DNA of 64,000 nt from Plantago major (lineage: Eukaryota > Streptophyta > Magnoliopsida > Lamiales > Plantaginaceae): the NCBI GenBank assembly GCA_026545765.1, contig CM048841.1, forward strand, positions 67,330,217 to 67,394,216. Direction: 5' to 3'. The stretch's first letter is position 1, and every line of letters starts with the position of its first letter. The translations under genes and the position numbers were made by a program. Below, piece after piece: positions 1 through 11,136 of this stretch. A model generated the notes under the pieces. The model was not told where the DNA came from and did not search any database. It saw only the letters and a program-made list of their open reading frames with translations.

Positions 1-120
1 AAAAGTCCTAATTCTGCCACATTTTTGAAACTTTGGGACTAATCTGTCCGGGGCCAACTAACGTTACACTGCGTGCACCAAACCCCCATACTTCGGGACC
101 ATTTATGCATTTTTCTCCAT
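1..120. mobile_element. possible end of a non-autonomous MULE-like element (partial)
   Basis: The first 120 bases carry phrases of the type found at the ends of plant MULE-like elements (a stretch reading 'cttcgggaccatttatgcat' near 92-111). The other end would lie outside the window, so neither TIR pairing nor a target duplication can be tested. Weak call. Confidence 0.25.
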
Positions 121-560
121 ATAGTGTGGTTTAATCATCGAATAGAGCTCCTCAACTTGGAATTATCTCATTCTTAGAGTTGGTTTTGACCTTTGAATTG
201 AGTTCCCACGCCAGACTTGTCACATTCTTAGAGTTGGATTTACCCTTAAAATTGAGTTATCAAGTTTGAATTATCCCATGCATAAAATTCATTGACGCTT
301 CAATTATATGTAGATATCATCACTTAAAATTACTTGAATTATTTACCATATAGTGTGATTATTCTTTGTACATAGTTCCCTAATGGATCCGATTGCAAGA
401 GTTAGTCTGACCTACGAATTGAGTTCCCAATGTAAAATTATTTCATGAATTCTAAAAGTTGAGTTTATATCCTTAGGGTATATTCCCATATAGTTTAGTT
501 TAGTCTTCGAATATAGTTCTCATTTTTAATTATATCCATTTTCTAAAAGTTGGGTTAACT
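115..560. repeat. diverged tandem repeat, AT-rich
   Basis: A block beginning 'ccatatagtgtg' recurs near 117, 346 and 487, each time followed by a variant of 'cgaatagagctc'. A linked motif 'aattgagttccca' recurs near 197, 245 and 417. The copies are diverged and irregularly spaced, so this is an old, complex tandem repeat. No coding potential is seen. Confidence 0.45.
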
Positions 561-1290
561 AGATTCACTTTTCAATTGAAGGTAACATTTCATTGATAAA
601 TAGTTACTTATATAACATATTATTGGGAAAACGTATGTCAATTGCGAACACGATCATGTTCACATGAGGCTCTTCATGTGTGCACGTTGTAAGTTTGTTT
701 TTAAAATTAAATTGTATTATATTACTAAATTTCATTTTTTATTTATAGCGATTTGTGTGAAATAATCACATCGAACAAAATCGATGTTCAATATAATCGT
801 ACAAACATAAAAATAGATATTCAATTTATAATAGGAAAAACTAAAGATAGAGTACCCTATAATGAATAAAATAATTTGTAAACGCATTATATTTGTCAAT
901 TATAAAATTATTTTATAATTATTTCAAAATTTTATTTTAGTATGCTTATGATGTGACATTAAACTTTTTTTTTTCAAACTTCATAGATGTATCTTATGCC
1001 CTTCACACTTGTCCGAGTCCTTAAAAAATGTGGTGCTTGTATTAGACTTTGCTTATGTTTCTTATGCCTTTAAAAGTCTCCACACTTTTCTAGCATTTTT
1101 AGATAAGTGAGCGTGGAGGAGGTTGGTTGAAAGTAATTCGTTGTGGACGAAAGTGTTGCAAAATGAAAAGTTCTTGGTTCTAATTTATATTGGGTTGGCT
1201 GAAGAATATAGATATTTATGCATGATTAATGATTTGAAAATATTCTTTCACTCTCATAATATTGTCGCAATCTATATCTATCTATATATC
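561..1290. other. AT-rich stretch without recognisable genes
   Basis: This stretch is very AT-rich, with short open frames only. I see no domain, RNA gene or paired repeat ends in it. Confidence 0.5.
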
Positions 1291-1461
1291 TATGAATCGA
1301 AAAAGTTTTCTAGACTTCCTATTGGTCCATTTTTTATGCCATGTGGAAGAATACTCAATTCATATTGGCTAGAAAAGTTTGTAGAGGGTGTTTTGGTCTG
1401 TTCACAGTTCATCCTGATATCTAAAACAATTATAAGGACAATCCGGTCCATTAAAATATTT
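1291..1461 (+). repeat. 165-bp dispersed repeat, copy 1
   Basis: This block from 'gaatcgaaaaagttttctag' to about 'cggtccattaaaatatt' is closely matched by 6239-6406: both share 'tattggtccatt', 'agaatactcaatt', 'tagaaaagtttgta' and 'cacagttcatcctgat'. A shorter related stretch may flank the LINE at 36423-36485. The repeat has no obvious TIRs and its class is unknown. Confidence 0.55.
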
Positions 1462-1489
1462 CCTTAATTATATATTCCACTGATATTTT

Positions 1490-1826
1490 TGGTATGTTGA
1501 CTACATATGTTGTTTTTATTAAATCCAATATAACTTTATCTACAAAATTTCAAAAAATATTTTGAACATATATTTCGTGATAAGACAAATACATAGACAT
1601 CAATCCTGAATACTATTATTAATTAAATAAATTATTTTATTCATTAAAATAAAATATAAATTTATTAAATAAGATAAAATAAAATAATGGAATTTTAAAA
1701 ATATAGAATTTATTAAATTAATTCAATCCTATGTGCAATTTTATGGAATTAGTTGCATTTTGAACCAGTCCATCTTTCAATATTGTTCATTTTTTGTATG
1801 TTGGCTGCATATATAGTTTTTATTAA
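1490..1826 (-). repeat. AT-rich dispersed/satellite-like repeat, left arm
   Basis: Motifs 'tgttggctgcatatatag', 'atttatctacaaaa' and 'tttgaacatatattt' occur here, at 2700-2760, 4142-4320 and 5090-5262. The same motifs occur in reverse complement at 50050-50740. Within the right arm a phrase 'ggtgtctat' repeats at intervals of about 140-300 bp, so the family has a tandem tendency. Strand is given relative to the right arm. Confidence 0.5.
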
Positions 1827-2700
1827 GGGAAAATTACACCAAGTCTCCCTACTAAAGACCCTATTAACAAGAACGTCCCCCGCATTTGAACAATATAACG
1901 CCACATGACAAGTTTCATAAATCAATAACGGATTAGTCCAAAAGTCAACCCTTCTGTCCTAAGTGGCGGATAATTAGTGACATGAATTTTTCCGGAATTG
2001 ATTTTCTTTATTTCATGAATTACAATTAACCCCTCTTAATTATTTAACATTCAATTCATAACCCTAAAGTTTATTATAAATTCAAACCAACCCATATTTA
2101 TTTTACTACATTCAATTTCAATCCAAAACAAATTGCAATTAGGTCTCTTTTAATCCTTTTCTTTCACAAACCCCTCAATTTTTTATTTTTCTTTTAATTT
2201 CTCCATTTTCGGAGCTTCAAAGCTCCATTAATGGTTGAAGCTCCGAAAATGGAGCTGTTGAAAGCTCCTTTATTGGAGCTGTCGAAGCTCCATTTTCGGA
2301 GCTTCAAAGCTCCATTAATGGAGCTTCAACAGCTCCGAAAATGGAGGTGTTCAAGCTCCTTTATTGGAGCTGTTGAAGCTCCATTAATGGTGGAATTTTT
2401 TTTTTCTTCTTTAAATTGGGGATTAGGGTTTAGTGTTAGTTGAATGCAAATTATGTGTTGATGATGATGAAGATACTTGTAATTTGAAATGAAATTGAGT
2501 TTGATGATGAAGAAAAATGGTGAAACATGGAGGTATGATGAAGAAGAAGATGAAAATAAAAGTTTAAATTGTTTTGGGTCAATTGTGAAATTATTTTAAA
2601 CTTTATAGGGGTTGATGTGCAATTTGTTATTTAATTATCCACGTGGAAATTAAAAGATTTTATTACGAACTTTATTAGGGGGACTAGAAGAAATTCACTA
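1827..2700. mobile_element. non-autonomous MULE-type element, 874 bp
   Basis: The element is bounded by a perfect 9-bp direct duplication 'ttttattaa' (1818-1826 and 2701-2709). It interrupts the AT-rich repeat, whose uninterrupted form is seen near 5170-5210. The ends are weakly inverted: the left begins 'gggaaaattacacc' and the right, read in reverse complement, contains 'gaatttcttctagtcccc'. A 9-bp duplication is the MULE hallmark. The middle (2211-2390) is a set of nested palindromes and has no transposase. Confidence 0.6.
2211..2392. repeat. nested palindromic repeats built on GGAGCTTC/GAAGCTCC
   Basis: Within 180 bp the words 'gaagctcc', 'ggagcttc', 'agctccattaatgg' and 'ggagctgttgaagctcc' recur in both orientations, giving several overlapping hairpins. 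An open frame covers 2231-2443 but its peptide is just the repeat read through, so I do not call a gene. Confidence 0.7.
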
Positions 2701-2756
2701 TTTTATTAAATATCATATAAATTTATCTACAAAACTCTGAAAATATTTTGGTCATA

Positions 2757-4141
2757 GGGATTATTACATACACCACCCATGTTAGATAGCCCATTCTCAT
2801 CCAAGTACCAGTTAGTTAAACAATTACATCCAAATCCATTAAGTTGGGTTTTTTGTTGACCAACTTATAAGTTTAGTCCAAACAAAAAAGTCCTTAGTTC
2901 ATTTTGCAACTATTCCGATTTTAATTCACCGTTTGTCCAAATAATTAATATAAACTGACTACTTAATTAAAAAAATTAACAATTATGGAAAATAAAAAAA
3001 ATTGAAAAATAATTTTAAAAAATAAAAAATTACAAAAAATATATAAATAACAGAAAAAATAATTAAAAATAAAAAAGACAATAATGAAAATAATTGAAAA
3101 CTAAAAAAGGATTAAAGAAAAAATAAAAAATTACGAAAAGTAAATAAAAATCAGATTTTTTTAATAAGTAAAAAATCATAAAAATAAATAAAAATACAAA
3201 CAAATATGGAAAACAATATCAATTAACCCATATTTTCAATTTTAAATTATTTTATTTTTATTTTTTTTCATTTCACTTTCATGGAAGCTCCATCACGCTT
3301 CCATGGCAGGAAGGAAAGCTCTGATCTGGAGCTTCCCACATGGATCTAGATCTGAACCTTCACATGGAAGCTCCGACGGAGATTCCGTGCTTCCTGCCAT
3401 GGAAGTTCATCCATGGAGTTTCCAAGAAAGTTAAATAAAAAATTAATAAATTAATAAATATTATTATTTGAAATAGGAAGAACAATTATGATTGGACTGA
3501 TCTCTCTCCATGCCTCCTAATCGTGCAAGAATGATTATATTATTTTGGAATTTTACAAAGTTTTAGAAGTTTTGGAATTTTGCAAGGACTTAATTGAAGT
3601 TTTTGAAAATTAAAAGGGGTATCTTTAAGAATTAGATGAGTCCTAGGAATTTTTACAGTAATTTAGAAGTTCTCACTATTTACATAAATGCCATCCGTGC
3701 TTAAAAACAAGTATGAAGTTCTGGAAATTGTAAATTGCCCTTCAACATGTCATATTTATATATTTGACATGTTGAAATTGAAATGCGACCTCCAAAATGT
3801 TTAAAAATCGAAATGGGACCGTCCTGAACATTTTCATACAATCCCTAATTAATGTATTTTAAAATACAAGTCAATTAATAAAAATTTTAAATATAAATTA
3901 TATGTAAAAAAATCAATTACATCCAAGTCTACACGTCATCAATAAGTTAGGCTGTTTGGCTACAACTAAAAGTTGATATTTAAGTAGGGGTAAAAATGAT
4001 TTTTCCTAGTTTTAATTCGTCAAAAGTCAAATTCGTGGACTTATATGTAATTGATCTATATCGAACAGGACTTGATGTTATTGTTGATCTAATTGGTACC
4101 CATGTAATTAGAACATCTAAAAGGGGTACTGAAATTCACCC
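2757..4141. mobile_element. probable second non-autonomous MULE-like insertion
   Basis: The AT-rich repeat breaks after 'aaaatattttg' near 2756 and resumes at 'tttgaacatatattt' near 4143, so about 1.39 kb has been inserted. The right end in reverse complement, 'gggtgaatttcagtacccc', resembles the right end of the 1827-2700 element. A clean target duplication is not visible. The centre (3285-3420) holds 'catggaagctcc'-type inverted motifs. No coding region is seen. Confidence 0.4.
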
Positions 4142-4372
4142 TTTGAACATATATTTCAATTCATCGTGACAAGACGAATCCATAAACACCAATCTATAAT
4201 ATTATTATTAATTAAATACATCATTTTATTCACTAAAATGAAATATAAATTTAATAAATAAAATAAAATGAAATATAACATAACATAATTTTAAAAATAG
4301 AGTGTTTATTAAATATTTAATACTCCCCCCCCCCCCCCCCAAATCTATTTAACAAGAAATTAATAAATTTTG
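4142..4372 (-). repeat. AT-rich dispersed repeat segment with a poly-C tract
   Basis: The left-arm AT-rich repeat continues here after the insertion at 2757-4141. A run of 16 C lies at 4325-4340. Nothing else is recognisable. Confidence 0.45.
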
Positions 4373-5010
4373 ATTCTACGGTTGAGCAGAGTCCGAATAG
4401 GGGGACGAGAATTTGTTCAATGAAGTTTTTAGCCTGGTTAAACATGAGGCTAATGTTTTAGCACTTAGATTATCAGTTGGGTGTTTTTATATAATATAAT
4501 ATGATATATAAAGTTGATTGGCTAAACCCCACCAGATTCATTCAAATTCCAGCCATCCTACCGCGTGAAATTTTGATACGGTTGAGAAGAGTCCGAATAG
4601 GGGGACGTATTAGTGTTGTTTCTTGGGATCATGAGGGCAATGTTATTGCTTGGTGACAAAATTTTATGTCTTATGGTTATTGAAAATTCAGAAGGTTTTC
4701 CAGCCAAATTAAGAACTAAATTTGTTCGAAATTTTGAGTGGTAATACATAGTAATTGAAAGGGATTGTTATGTTGTGATTAAACTTTTTAAATCAACAAA
4801 TTTCAGCTTTGCCCATTTGTTACACTTTTCAATGAAATTCAGGCATTTGATGGAGATTTTTGTTCCATGAAGTTTTGTCAGGTTAAACGTGAGGCTAACG
4901 TTTTAACACATATATAATCAATTGGGTGTTCTTGTGATGATGTTGGATTGGTAGATTTTTATTATACATACCAAGATCGTTATGTGAGGGGAGCACATTC
5001 CACCCCAGTG
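4373..5010 (+). pseudogene. decayed RVT_3-type RNase H domain, partly duplicated
   Basis: Translation around 4600-4660 gives a segment like the start of plant RVT_3 RNase H domains (a VVSWDHEGNVIAW-like strand). A later segment reads like the FVK(R/H)EAN-VLA helix, which occurs twice (near 4420-4480 and 4860-4920). A 30-bp direct repeat differing at one base, containing 'gagtccgaatagggggacg', marks a partial internal duplication (4378-4407 and 4578-4607). There are stops in every frame. The domain is known from LINE C-termini and free-standing plant RNase H-like genes. Which of these this came from is unclear. Confidence 0.45.
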
Positions 5011-5089
5011 GTTGTCTCGATTGATTTATTTTGTTTTCTCATTTCTATTTATTATTAAACGTAAACTATATCATGGCATAGCCACAGGA

Positions 5090-5262
5090 ATTTTGTGGAA
5101 TTAGTTGCATTTTTAGCCAGTATATATTTCACTGTTTATTTTTTGTAGGGACCATTTTTGTATGTTGGCTGCATATATAGTTTTTATTAAATCTCATATA
5201 AATTTATCTACAAAATTCCCAACAAATATTTTTGAACATATATTTAAATTCTTCGTCCCAAA
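5090..5262 (-). repeat. AT-rich dispersed repeat, left arm segment
   Basis: This segment carries the same motifs as 1490-1826 ('atgttggctgcatatatag', 'tttatctacaaaat', 'tttgaacatatattt') without the MULE-type insertions. It therefore serves as the empty-site reference for the insertion at 1827-2700. Confidence 0.5.
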
Positions 5263-5266
5263 ATGC

Positions 5267-5475
5267 GAAGATCATTGATGCCGTACTCAACCGCGCCTGG
5301 ACAGATCCACGCTTGCGCACACACTGTGCTCAGTTAATATTAGCTTGATAGATTAGTCTCTCTCTTGTTTTCTACTAGTCATTTAGCGTTTTTCTGGATA
5401 CTTTGACTGGATCTCTAGATCGGCGTGTACTTAACAGATTGGAAGGAAATAAAATGTTTGATGCTCTTTCCAAAA
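5267..5475 (+). mobile_element. 5'-truncated LINE, 3' tail only
   Basis: About 210 bp match the extreme 3' end of the LINE at 51085-55254: both share the end of ORF2 with its terminal 'ttagcttga', then 'ctactagtcatttag', 'gatcggcgtgtacttaaca' and 'gattggaaggaaataaaa', and stop at a short A run. This is a typical dead-on-arrival LINE copy. Confidence 0.8.
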
Positions 5476-6005
5476 TTCATCTAAAACTTTTTGACTTTAT
5501 GACTCGCATGTTTCCATAAAGTCGGCTAACAACAATATTATCTACTATAATGATGTACTTAAATGAAACTATACGCATATTCTTCTAGAGTTGTTATTTT
5601 TTGATTTGATATGGATCAAGATAAATTTGATGCTTCTATTTTTTAAATAGGCTCCATCAGATGGGGTTGGAGTGATTGCAAAATAATATTTGCGACATAT
5701 TTGACTTGGATACGGTAGGAATACCCTTTATTTGTGATTCTTAAATGGCGGAGGTCATACGGAGTCAAAGTTTACACTGCACGACTGGGATAAGGGAGAA
5801 TAACCTTGAGTACGTGTTCGTTCTCCACCATCACGTAAATTAGCTGAGTTATTATTATCATTGACGAAATGTGGGTACCATGCTACTTAGTAGTAAATAA
5901 AATACTGGTGAGTAAGTTGTTGATGTATATGAGCTTCAATTATAATTTAAATCTTTATATAGATCTCTCACTATTAAAAAGAAAATATGGCAGCACCATG
6001 TACTA
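5476..6005. other. no recognisable feature
   Basis: AT-rich intergenic sequence with short open frames only. I see no domain, RNA gene or element ends. Confidence 0.4.
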
Positions 6006-6194
6006 CTCCCTCCGTCCCAGAACAAATGTCATCTTTGGTTTTGGGCACGAAGTTTAATGTGCAGTGTAAATGTTGGGGGACAAATACACATGGGTTGTAA
6101 ATGTGTTGTAAATGTTGCCAAAAATGGAAATGTGACATTTGTAGTGGGACAGATATAAATGGAATATGTGACATTTGTCGTGGGACGGAGGGAG
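6006..6194. mobile_element. Stowaway-type MITE, 189 bp
   Basis: The element starts 'ctccctccgtcccag' and ends 'tgggacggagggag', and is flanked by TA on both sides (6004-6005 and 6195-6196). These are the TIR and TA target duplication of plant Tc1/mariner-derived Stowaway MITEs. Confidence 0.9.
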
Positions 6195-6238
6195 TACTAC
6201 TATATTATTCCACAATGATTTTTTTTTGTATAAATATA

Positions 6239-6406
6239 TATGAATCGAATTAGTTTTCTAGACTTTTTATTGGTCCATTTGTCATGTCACGTGGCAGAAT
6301 ACTCAATTCCTATTGGATAGAAAAGTTTGTACGTTTTGGTTTATTCACAGTTCATCCTGATGCCTGAAACAATTAGTAAGGGCAATCTGGTCCATTCAAA
6401 ATCATG
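6239..6406 (+). repeat. 165-bp dispersed repeat, copy 2
   Basis: This is the second copy of the block at 1291-1461. It ends just where recognisable Helitron helicase-like coding begins, so it may mark the truncated left edge of Helitron A or be part of it. Confidence 0.5.
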
Positions 6407-6419
6407 CATGTTCAGAATT

Positions 6420-7675
6420 CAAGTAGCTCATGAGGTCTATTGTAATTAAATAGGTATCTCCTTGTGTTCTTCCATTAATATAACATTGACGTTTATATAT
6501 GTGTTGAGCTTCTTGAAAAAGAGAAACATCTGGAACTGTATGAAGTTGTGTCAAACCATATGATACACGGTATGTGTGATCCAATGCAGCGTACTGCTCC
6601 GTCCATGGAGAAGGGTAAATGTGCGAAATTCTTTCCCAAGAGTCACAATGAGAACATGCACACAGATAAGAATGGGTACCAAATATACAAGAGAAGGGAT
6701 ACAGATGAAACTGTTGAAAAAAAATGGCCAAGTGGTTGACAATATGTTTAATCTAACTAAGTCGAAATTCTTTCAGTTTTTAAATTTTAAGATAATTAAT
6801 ATCAACGAGTCTCCTGTTATTAATCTATTCCATTATTACAAATTTGGTTAGATATGTAATTCCATATAATCATCAATTGATGTTGAAGTATTGACGCACA
6901 TGAACATAAAATTATGCAATTAGGGGTGATCTATGAAGTATTTGTTTAAGTATATATCCAAGGAGAGTGACCGTATATGGCTTAGTTTTGTGGACAAGAA
7001 CAATTTAGATTAAATCATGAGGCATGTTGACGGCCGGTATGCTTCTACATGTGAACCTATATGGAGAATATTTGAATTTTTTATAAATTATAGGACTCCT
7101 GCAGTTGAGAGTTATCATTCCACTTGGAGGGTTAGCAAAGTGTGTGTGAACATTAAAGATGGTGTATACATGACCGATTACTAGTGCAAAGAAGTCAAAA
7201 TTCTTACAGTTGTTCGAACTGTACAAAGTCAATCCTGAAGCCCGAAAGCTTTTGTATCATGAATTGCCACAACATTATTGTTGGAATGAAAGAGAGAAGA
7301 TATGGTCTCGCTGAAAGACAAAAGCACAAAGTGTTTGGCGTATACATAATGTCAACATTATTAATGAGAACCAGTACTACATGAGATTCATGTTGAATAA
7401 TGTAATTAAGAAGTGTGACTTGCTATGAGGATATCCGAACAGTCAATGGTGTTATTTATGATTCATACAAGTCCGCATGTGGTTCCTTAGGTCTCTTATT
7501 TGATGATAGGGGGTACGATAGTGGAATAATTAATGCAGGCTTCTTCCCCTGTCATCTATTCACAATGTTGCTTCTATCTCACATCATGTCAATTCCAAAA
7601 GACGTTTGATTGAAGACATGAGAATTCTTATCAGATGACCTATTGAATACCCAACACAAGAGGAAAAACAATCTA
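6420..7675 (+). pseudogene. Helitron Rep/helicase protein fragment (helitron-like N domain)
   Basis: Translations over several frames match, in order, the conserved blocks of plant Helitron proteins: a LYEVVSNHMIHGMCDP-type block near 6540-6590, a KCAKFFPKSH and GYQIYKRRDT block near 6620-6700, a YASTCEPIWRIFEF-type block near 7040-7080, a WNERER-type block near 7290, and YEDIRTVNG...YKSACGSLGLL near 7420-7500. The catalytic HUH region expected further upstream is absent, so the copy is truncated. Frameshifts and stops are frequent; the protein is not expressible as it stands. Confidence 0.7.
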
Positions 7676-7929
7676 GGTACTAACAACTATGGTTCGATAT
7701 TATTTTATTAGACATACTTATACATATGCTTTATTACATTCATATTTTGTATTACAATATACATGTCTGAAACTCACGGATGATCAGATTAAAGATTTGT
7801 TTTTATTGGAGATTTAGAATCATTTAAGATCAAACTACAACTGTCTGACAATTTGAAGGTATGCCTATACCTTCAAATGACATCATAATTAAACAGTGTT
7901 ACATACCAGTTCATAGTGGATGAGACGTC

Positions 7930-8766
7930 TAACAATAAAGATGTTGAGAGCGAAGAGTTCAATTCGTTATATCCACGATTGACTGAGGAGCAACACACAA
8001 TCTACGAGAAGATAATCTCTATTGTCAATTCGGGTAAAGGTTAGTGTTGTTCTTATGTGGATATGGAAGGCCTGGGAAGACTTTTATATAGGGAACTTTA
8101 TGCTCAGGATTGAGATCCAAAGGAGATATAGTTCTCCCAGTTGCATCGAGTGGTATTGCATCACTATTGCTTCCAAGGGGTAGCGCAGCTCATTCGAGAT
8201 TTGACATACCACTTCATCCTAATGAGGACTCAATATGCTCAAAGATCAGTGCAAATTATGATGTTACAGAGTTATTAAGGCTTACTAAGCTTATTATATG
8301 GGACGAGACTCCTATGTCGAATAAATTTTGCTTTCAGCCAGTTGATCGGAGCTTGAGAGATGCTATGCATCACCCTCATGACCCTTTTGGTGGCCTTGTG
8401 GTTGTTTTTTTTTTTTGTGAAGACTTTAGTCATATTCTTCTTGTGGTTCCTGGCGGAACAAGATACGATATAGTTAATGCAGCCATATGCTCATCCAAAA
8501 TATGAGCAACATGTGAAGTCCTCAAATTAACTTAAAACCTGAGGTTGCATGTAATTTTTTTGTTTTAATACTTTTGTTTTGTTAAACTATAGAGTTGATT
8601 AACAGTAAATTTTACATCACATGCAGTCTCGAAATTCACCTGCTGAGATAAACAAGACCAGGCAGTTCGTAGAGTGAATTTTACAAGTCGGTGATGGTGT
8701 TGCTGGTGAAAATAATGACGGTGAGGTTGATGTAAAACTACCCGATGATCTACTCATCAGATAGTT
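7930..8766 (+). pseudogene. Helitron PIF1-like helicase, N-terminal part
   Basis: A decayed Walker A motif (GYGRPGKT-like) lies near 8049-8085. An open stretch at 8110-8505 follows, reading as the PIF1-like Helitron helicase: VASSGIASLLLPRG, AHSRF, the Walker B-like LIIWDETPM, and PFGGL...FCEDFSHILLVVPGG. A probable intron (about 8535-8631, ending in gcag) separates this from the next piece, which matches the INKTRQFVE-ILQVGDG and LPDDLLI blocks up to 8766. The reading is then broken by the solo LTR at 8767. Confidence 0.75.
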
Positions 8767-10423
8767 TGTCACGCCCCAAAACCAATTCACTTTGGCGCGA
8801 CCGGCCGTCTATCGTGAGATGGGCTCATGCTAAGACGAAGCCTTCCTTTAATCCTCAAATACATAAAAATATCTCAGAGTGGTACAGCAGAGCATCTAAA
8901 ATCCCATAAAGTAATTACTACAATTATAAATCATCGAAATACAACAATGCTCCCAATACTCAAGTCACCATATACAATACTAATCCAATACTTCTCAAAA
9001 GATAACAATAGTTCCAACAGTACAAATCATCTTATACAATACAAATCTCAGAGTACACAACAACTACTAAATAAGTCTTCACAAATCCACCATCTGTCAA
9101 CCGTCTCCACTCCAAAGTATCATCGTCCAATCACTTACTAAGTATCTGAAAGGCGTGGGTAAGGGTGAGCCTCATTGACACTTCTACCGGATCAATCAGA
9201 GTATTTCAAAGTATACATATATATCAATTCGTTTACATATCAAAAATAATTTGCATGGACACTTTTCAAAACAATAACAATTCACTTTTAGCTCAATCAG
9301 ACAATACACTACGGCCACACGAACCGTGGTGGCACACAGGTCAGCTTTTACTTAACAATAACAATGCCCTACCAAACAGATAACAATACAATGGGAGATC
9401 TCCAAAAGCACGAAATTCCCCTGAAAGGGCCAAACAATTCATAGGCATATCGATGAGCATAAAACATATTTTCAATCCATGCTTTTGAACAAAATACTTT
9501 TCACAAGTCACAATAACGATAAAACATTTATGGGTACACATACTTGATCCTTTTCACATAAACTAATATATCAAGTCCTTGATATAATAACCATAAGTTA
9601 TTTGTGAAATCATAAAACGATACATATATACTATAACAATAAAATAGAAGTAAAAGTGTCAAAGAAACCCCGTTACCTCAAATCCAAAAATAATCAAGAA
9701 GTATCCAGTCCCATCAGGTCCGTCCACCAAATACTATATTGCCGTATCAATGTTACATGATGCATATACTACTTCACTCAAACCCAAGGACCAATAATCA
9801 TCAACAACTAATAAGAATAGTGAGAAACCAATCAAAATCCATCTCTCCTGATCAAAACGTGAATAGTGAAAAATTACAAAAGAATTAGTAGCTCTCACCA
9901 ATAATCATGACCTCCTTCATCTCACGATTTCGCAGCAGGCACCAAAACTCAATAGATACTCATCCTTTACGGCTACAGGGGTCTAAGGACAATAATCTGA
10001 CCTCACAATCAAACCGTCTTATATCACTAAACCTCACAAGCAGGGGCGGACCTAGGGGCAGGGAGCGTTCGCCCCCCAACAAAATTTGGAAGAAAAAAAA
10101 AATTTCTAGGTAATATTTTCGAAAATTTTGGATTTCGCTTCCCGTAACTCTCGGAAAAACCTCATATATGTAATTTCGCCCCCCGAAGTTGAAATCCTAG
10201 GTCCGCCCCTGCTCACAAGCTGATAGTCCAATAACTCTTAATACACCAAAGTGGGCTTTTAATCCAGTCCAAATTCAATACAATAAAATTACCTAGCCCG
10301 TCACAATTTAATAATCCATAAAATAGTGACTAATAAAACCCATGCAACAACTTGAGTCCATATAATTTCTCGTCTCTAAATTAAATTCATAAAGACGGCC
10401 CAATAAAATTTCGGGATATTACA
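8767..10423 (-). mobile_element. solo LTR of a gypsy-type retrotransposon, 1657 bp, copy 1
   Basis: The element begins TGTCACGCCCC and ends TTACA. It is flanked by the 5-bp duplication 'tagtt' (8762-8766 and 10424-10428). It has no internal coding region, primer site or second LTR, so it is a solo LTR from intra-element recombination. Read on the minus strand it starts TGTAATATCCCGAAA and ends GGGGCGTGACA, endings usual for plant gypsy LTRs; the strand is an inference from this. It splits the Helitron helicase gene. The copy at 31417-33208 is the same family. Confidence 0.85.
10041..10211. mobile_element. hAT-type MITE, 171 bp
   Basis: Perfect 16-bp terminal inverted repeats (CAGGGGCGGACCTAGG) bound this element. 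An exact 8-bp target duplication 'ctcacaag' flanks it (10033-10040 and 10212-10219). Both are the hallmarks of hAT MITEs. It sits inside the solo LTR at 8767-10423 and is absent from the related LTR at 31417-33208. Confidence 0.93.
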
Positions 10424-11136
10424 TAGTTAGGTGATCTGATAAATGCCATTGTTGACATTACGTACCAATCATTGTTAGAGCACTTGGCCAATCCCTCACT
10501 AGATCCAAATTACATCATTAATCGAACCATTCTTGCATCCACAAATGACATTGTTAATGAGATTGATGAGTATGTTATTTCCAAAATTCATAGTGAGTAT
10601 GTTGAATATTTAAGCGTTGATAGCTTGAGTAGAGTAGATGATGTATCTCAGAAGTGTTGACGGTTGAGTCTCTGAATAAAATCAATTGTTTTGGACTCCC
10701 TAATCACATTATTGTTCTTAAGGTTGGTTGCATGATCATGTTGTTGCGTAACATTGATCAAGCTTTCGAACTTTGCAATACAACAAGGCTTTTAGTAACA
10801 AATCTTGGGAAGCATGTTATTGAGGCAAATACTCCCTCCGTCCCAGTTTCATTTACCCGTATTATATTTTGGTCCGTCCCAAATTCAATTACCCATTCAT
10901 TTAATGGAAAATCTCTCTCCTACTTTATTCACTATTTCTCCTACTTTATTCAACCTCTTTCATACTTTATTAACATTTTTCCTACTGTATTCACGTTTTT
11001 CTTAAAACTTATGTCCGGCCCCGCGGGTAATTGAAACCGGGAAGGAGGTAGTATGTTATATGGAATGAATGCAGGGAAAAGGTATTAATACCTAGAATGA
11101 TGATGAGTCCATCAGATGACACAAATTTCCCTATTC
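10424..11136 (+). pseudogene. Helitron PIF1-like helicase, C-terminal part
   Basis: Starting directly after the solo LTR, the helicase reading resumes. It shows a LLEHLANPS block, TILASTNDIVNEI and ISKIHSEYVEYLSVDS (10490-10610), then LNKINCFGLPNHIIVLKVGCMIMLLRNIDQ and a LCNTTRLLV block (10670-10800), the conserved end of Helitron helicases. The Stowaway MITE at 10832-11051 interrupts it, and a LIPRMMMSPSD-like block follows at about 11080-11120. At least one in-frame stop near 10657-10659 shows it is dead. Confidence 0.75.
10832..11051. mobile_element. Stowaway-type MITE, 220 bp
   Basis: It begins 'ctccctccgtcccagttt', ends in a diverged inverted copy ('gggaaggaggtag'), and is flanked by TA at 10830-10831 and 11052-11053. 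It disrupts the Helitron helicase C-terminal blocks. Confidence 0.85.

Noticed and set aside
1123..1467. 114-codon open frame, Tyr/Ile-rich
   Set aside because: It covers AT-rich sequence and the 165-bp repeat; no domain, and the second copy of the repeat is not open.
9907..10113. Open frame of 68 codons with basic peptide
   Set aside because: It lies across the solo LTR and the start of the MITE; no domain, and it is broken by the MITE's own ends.
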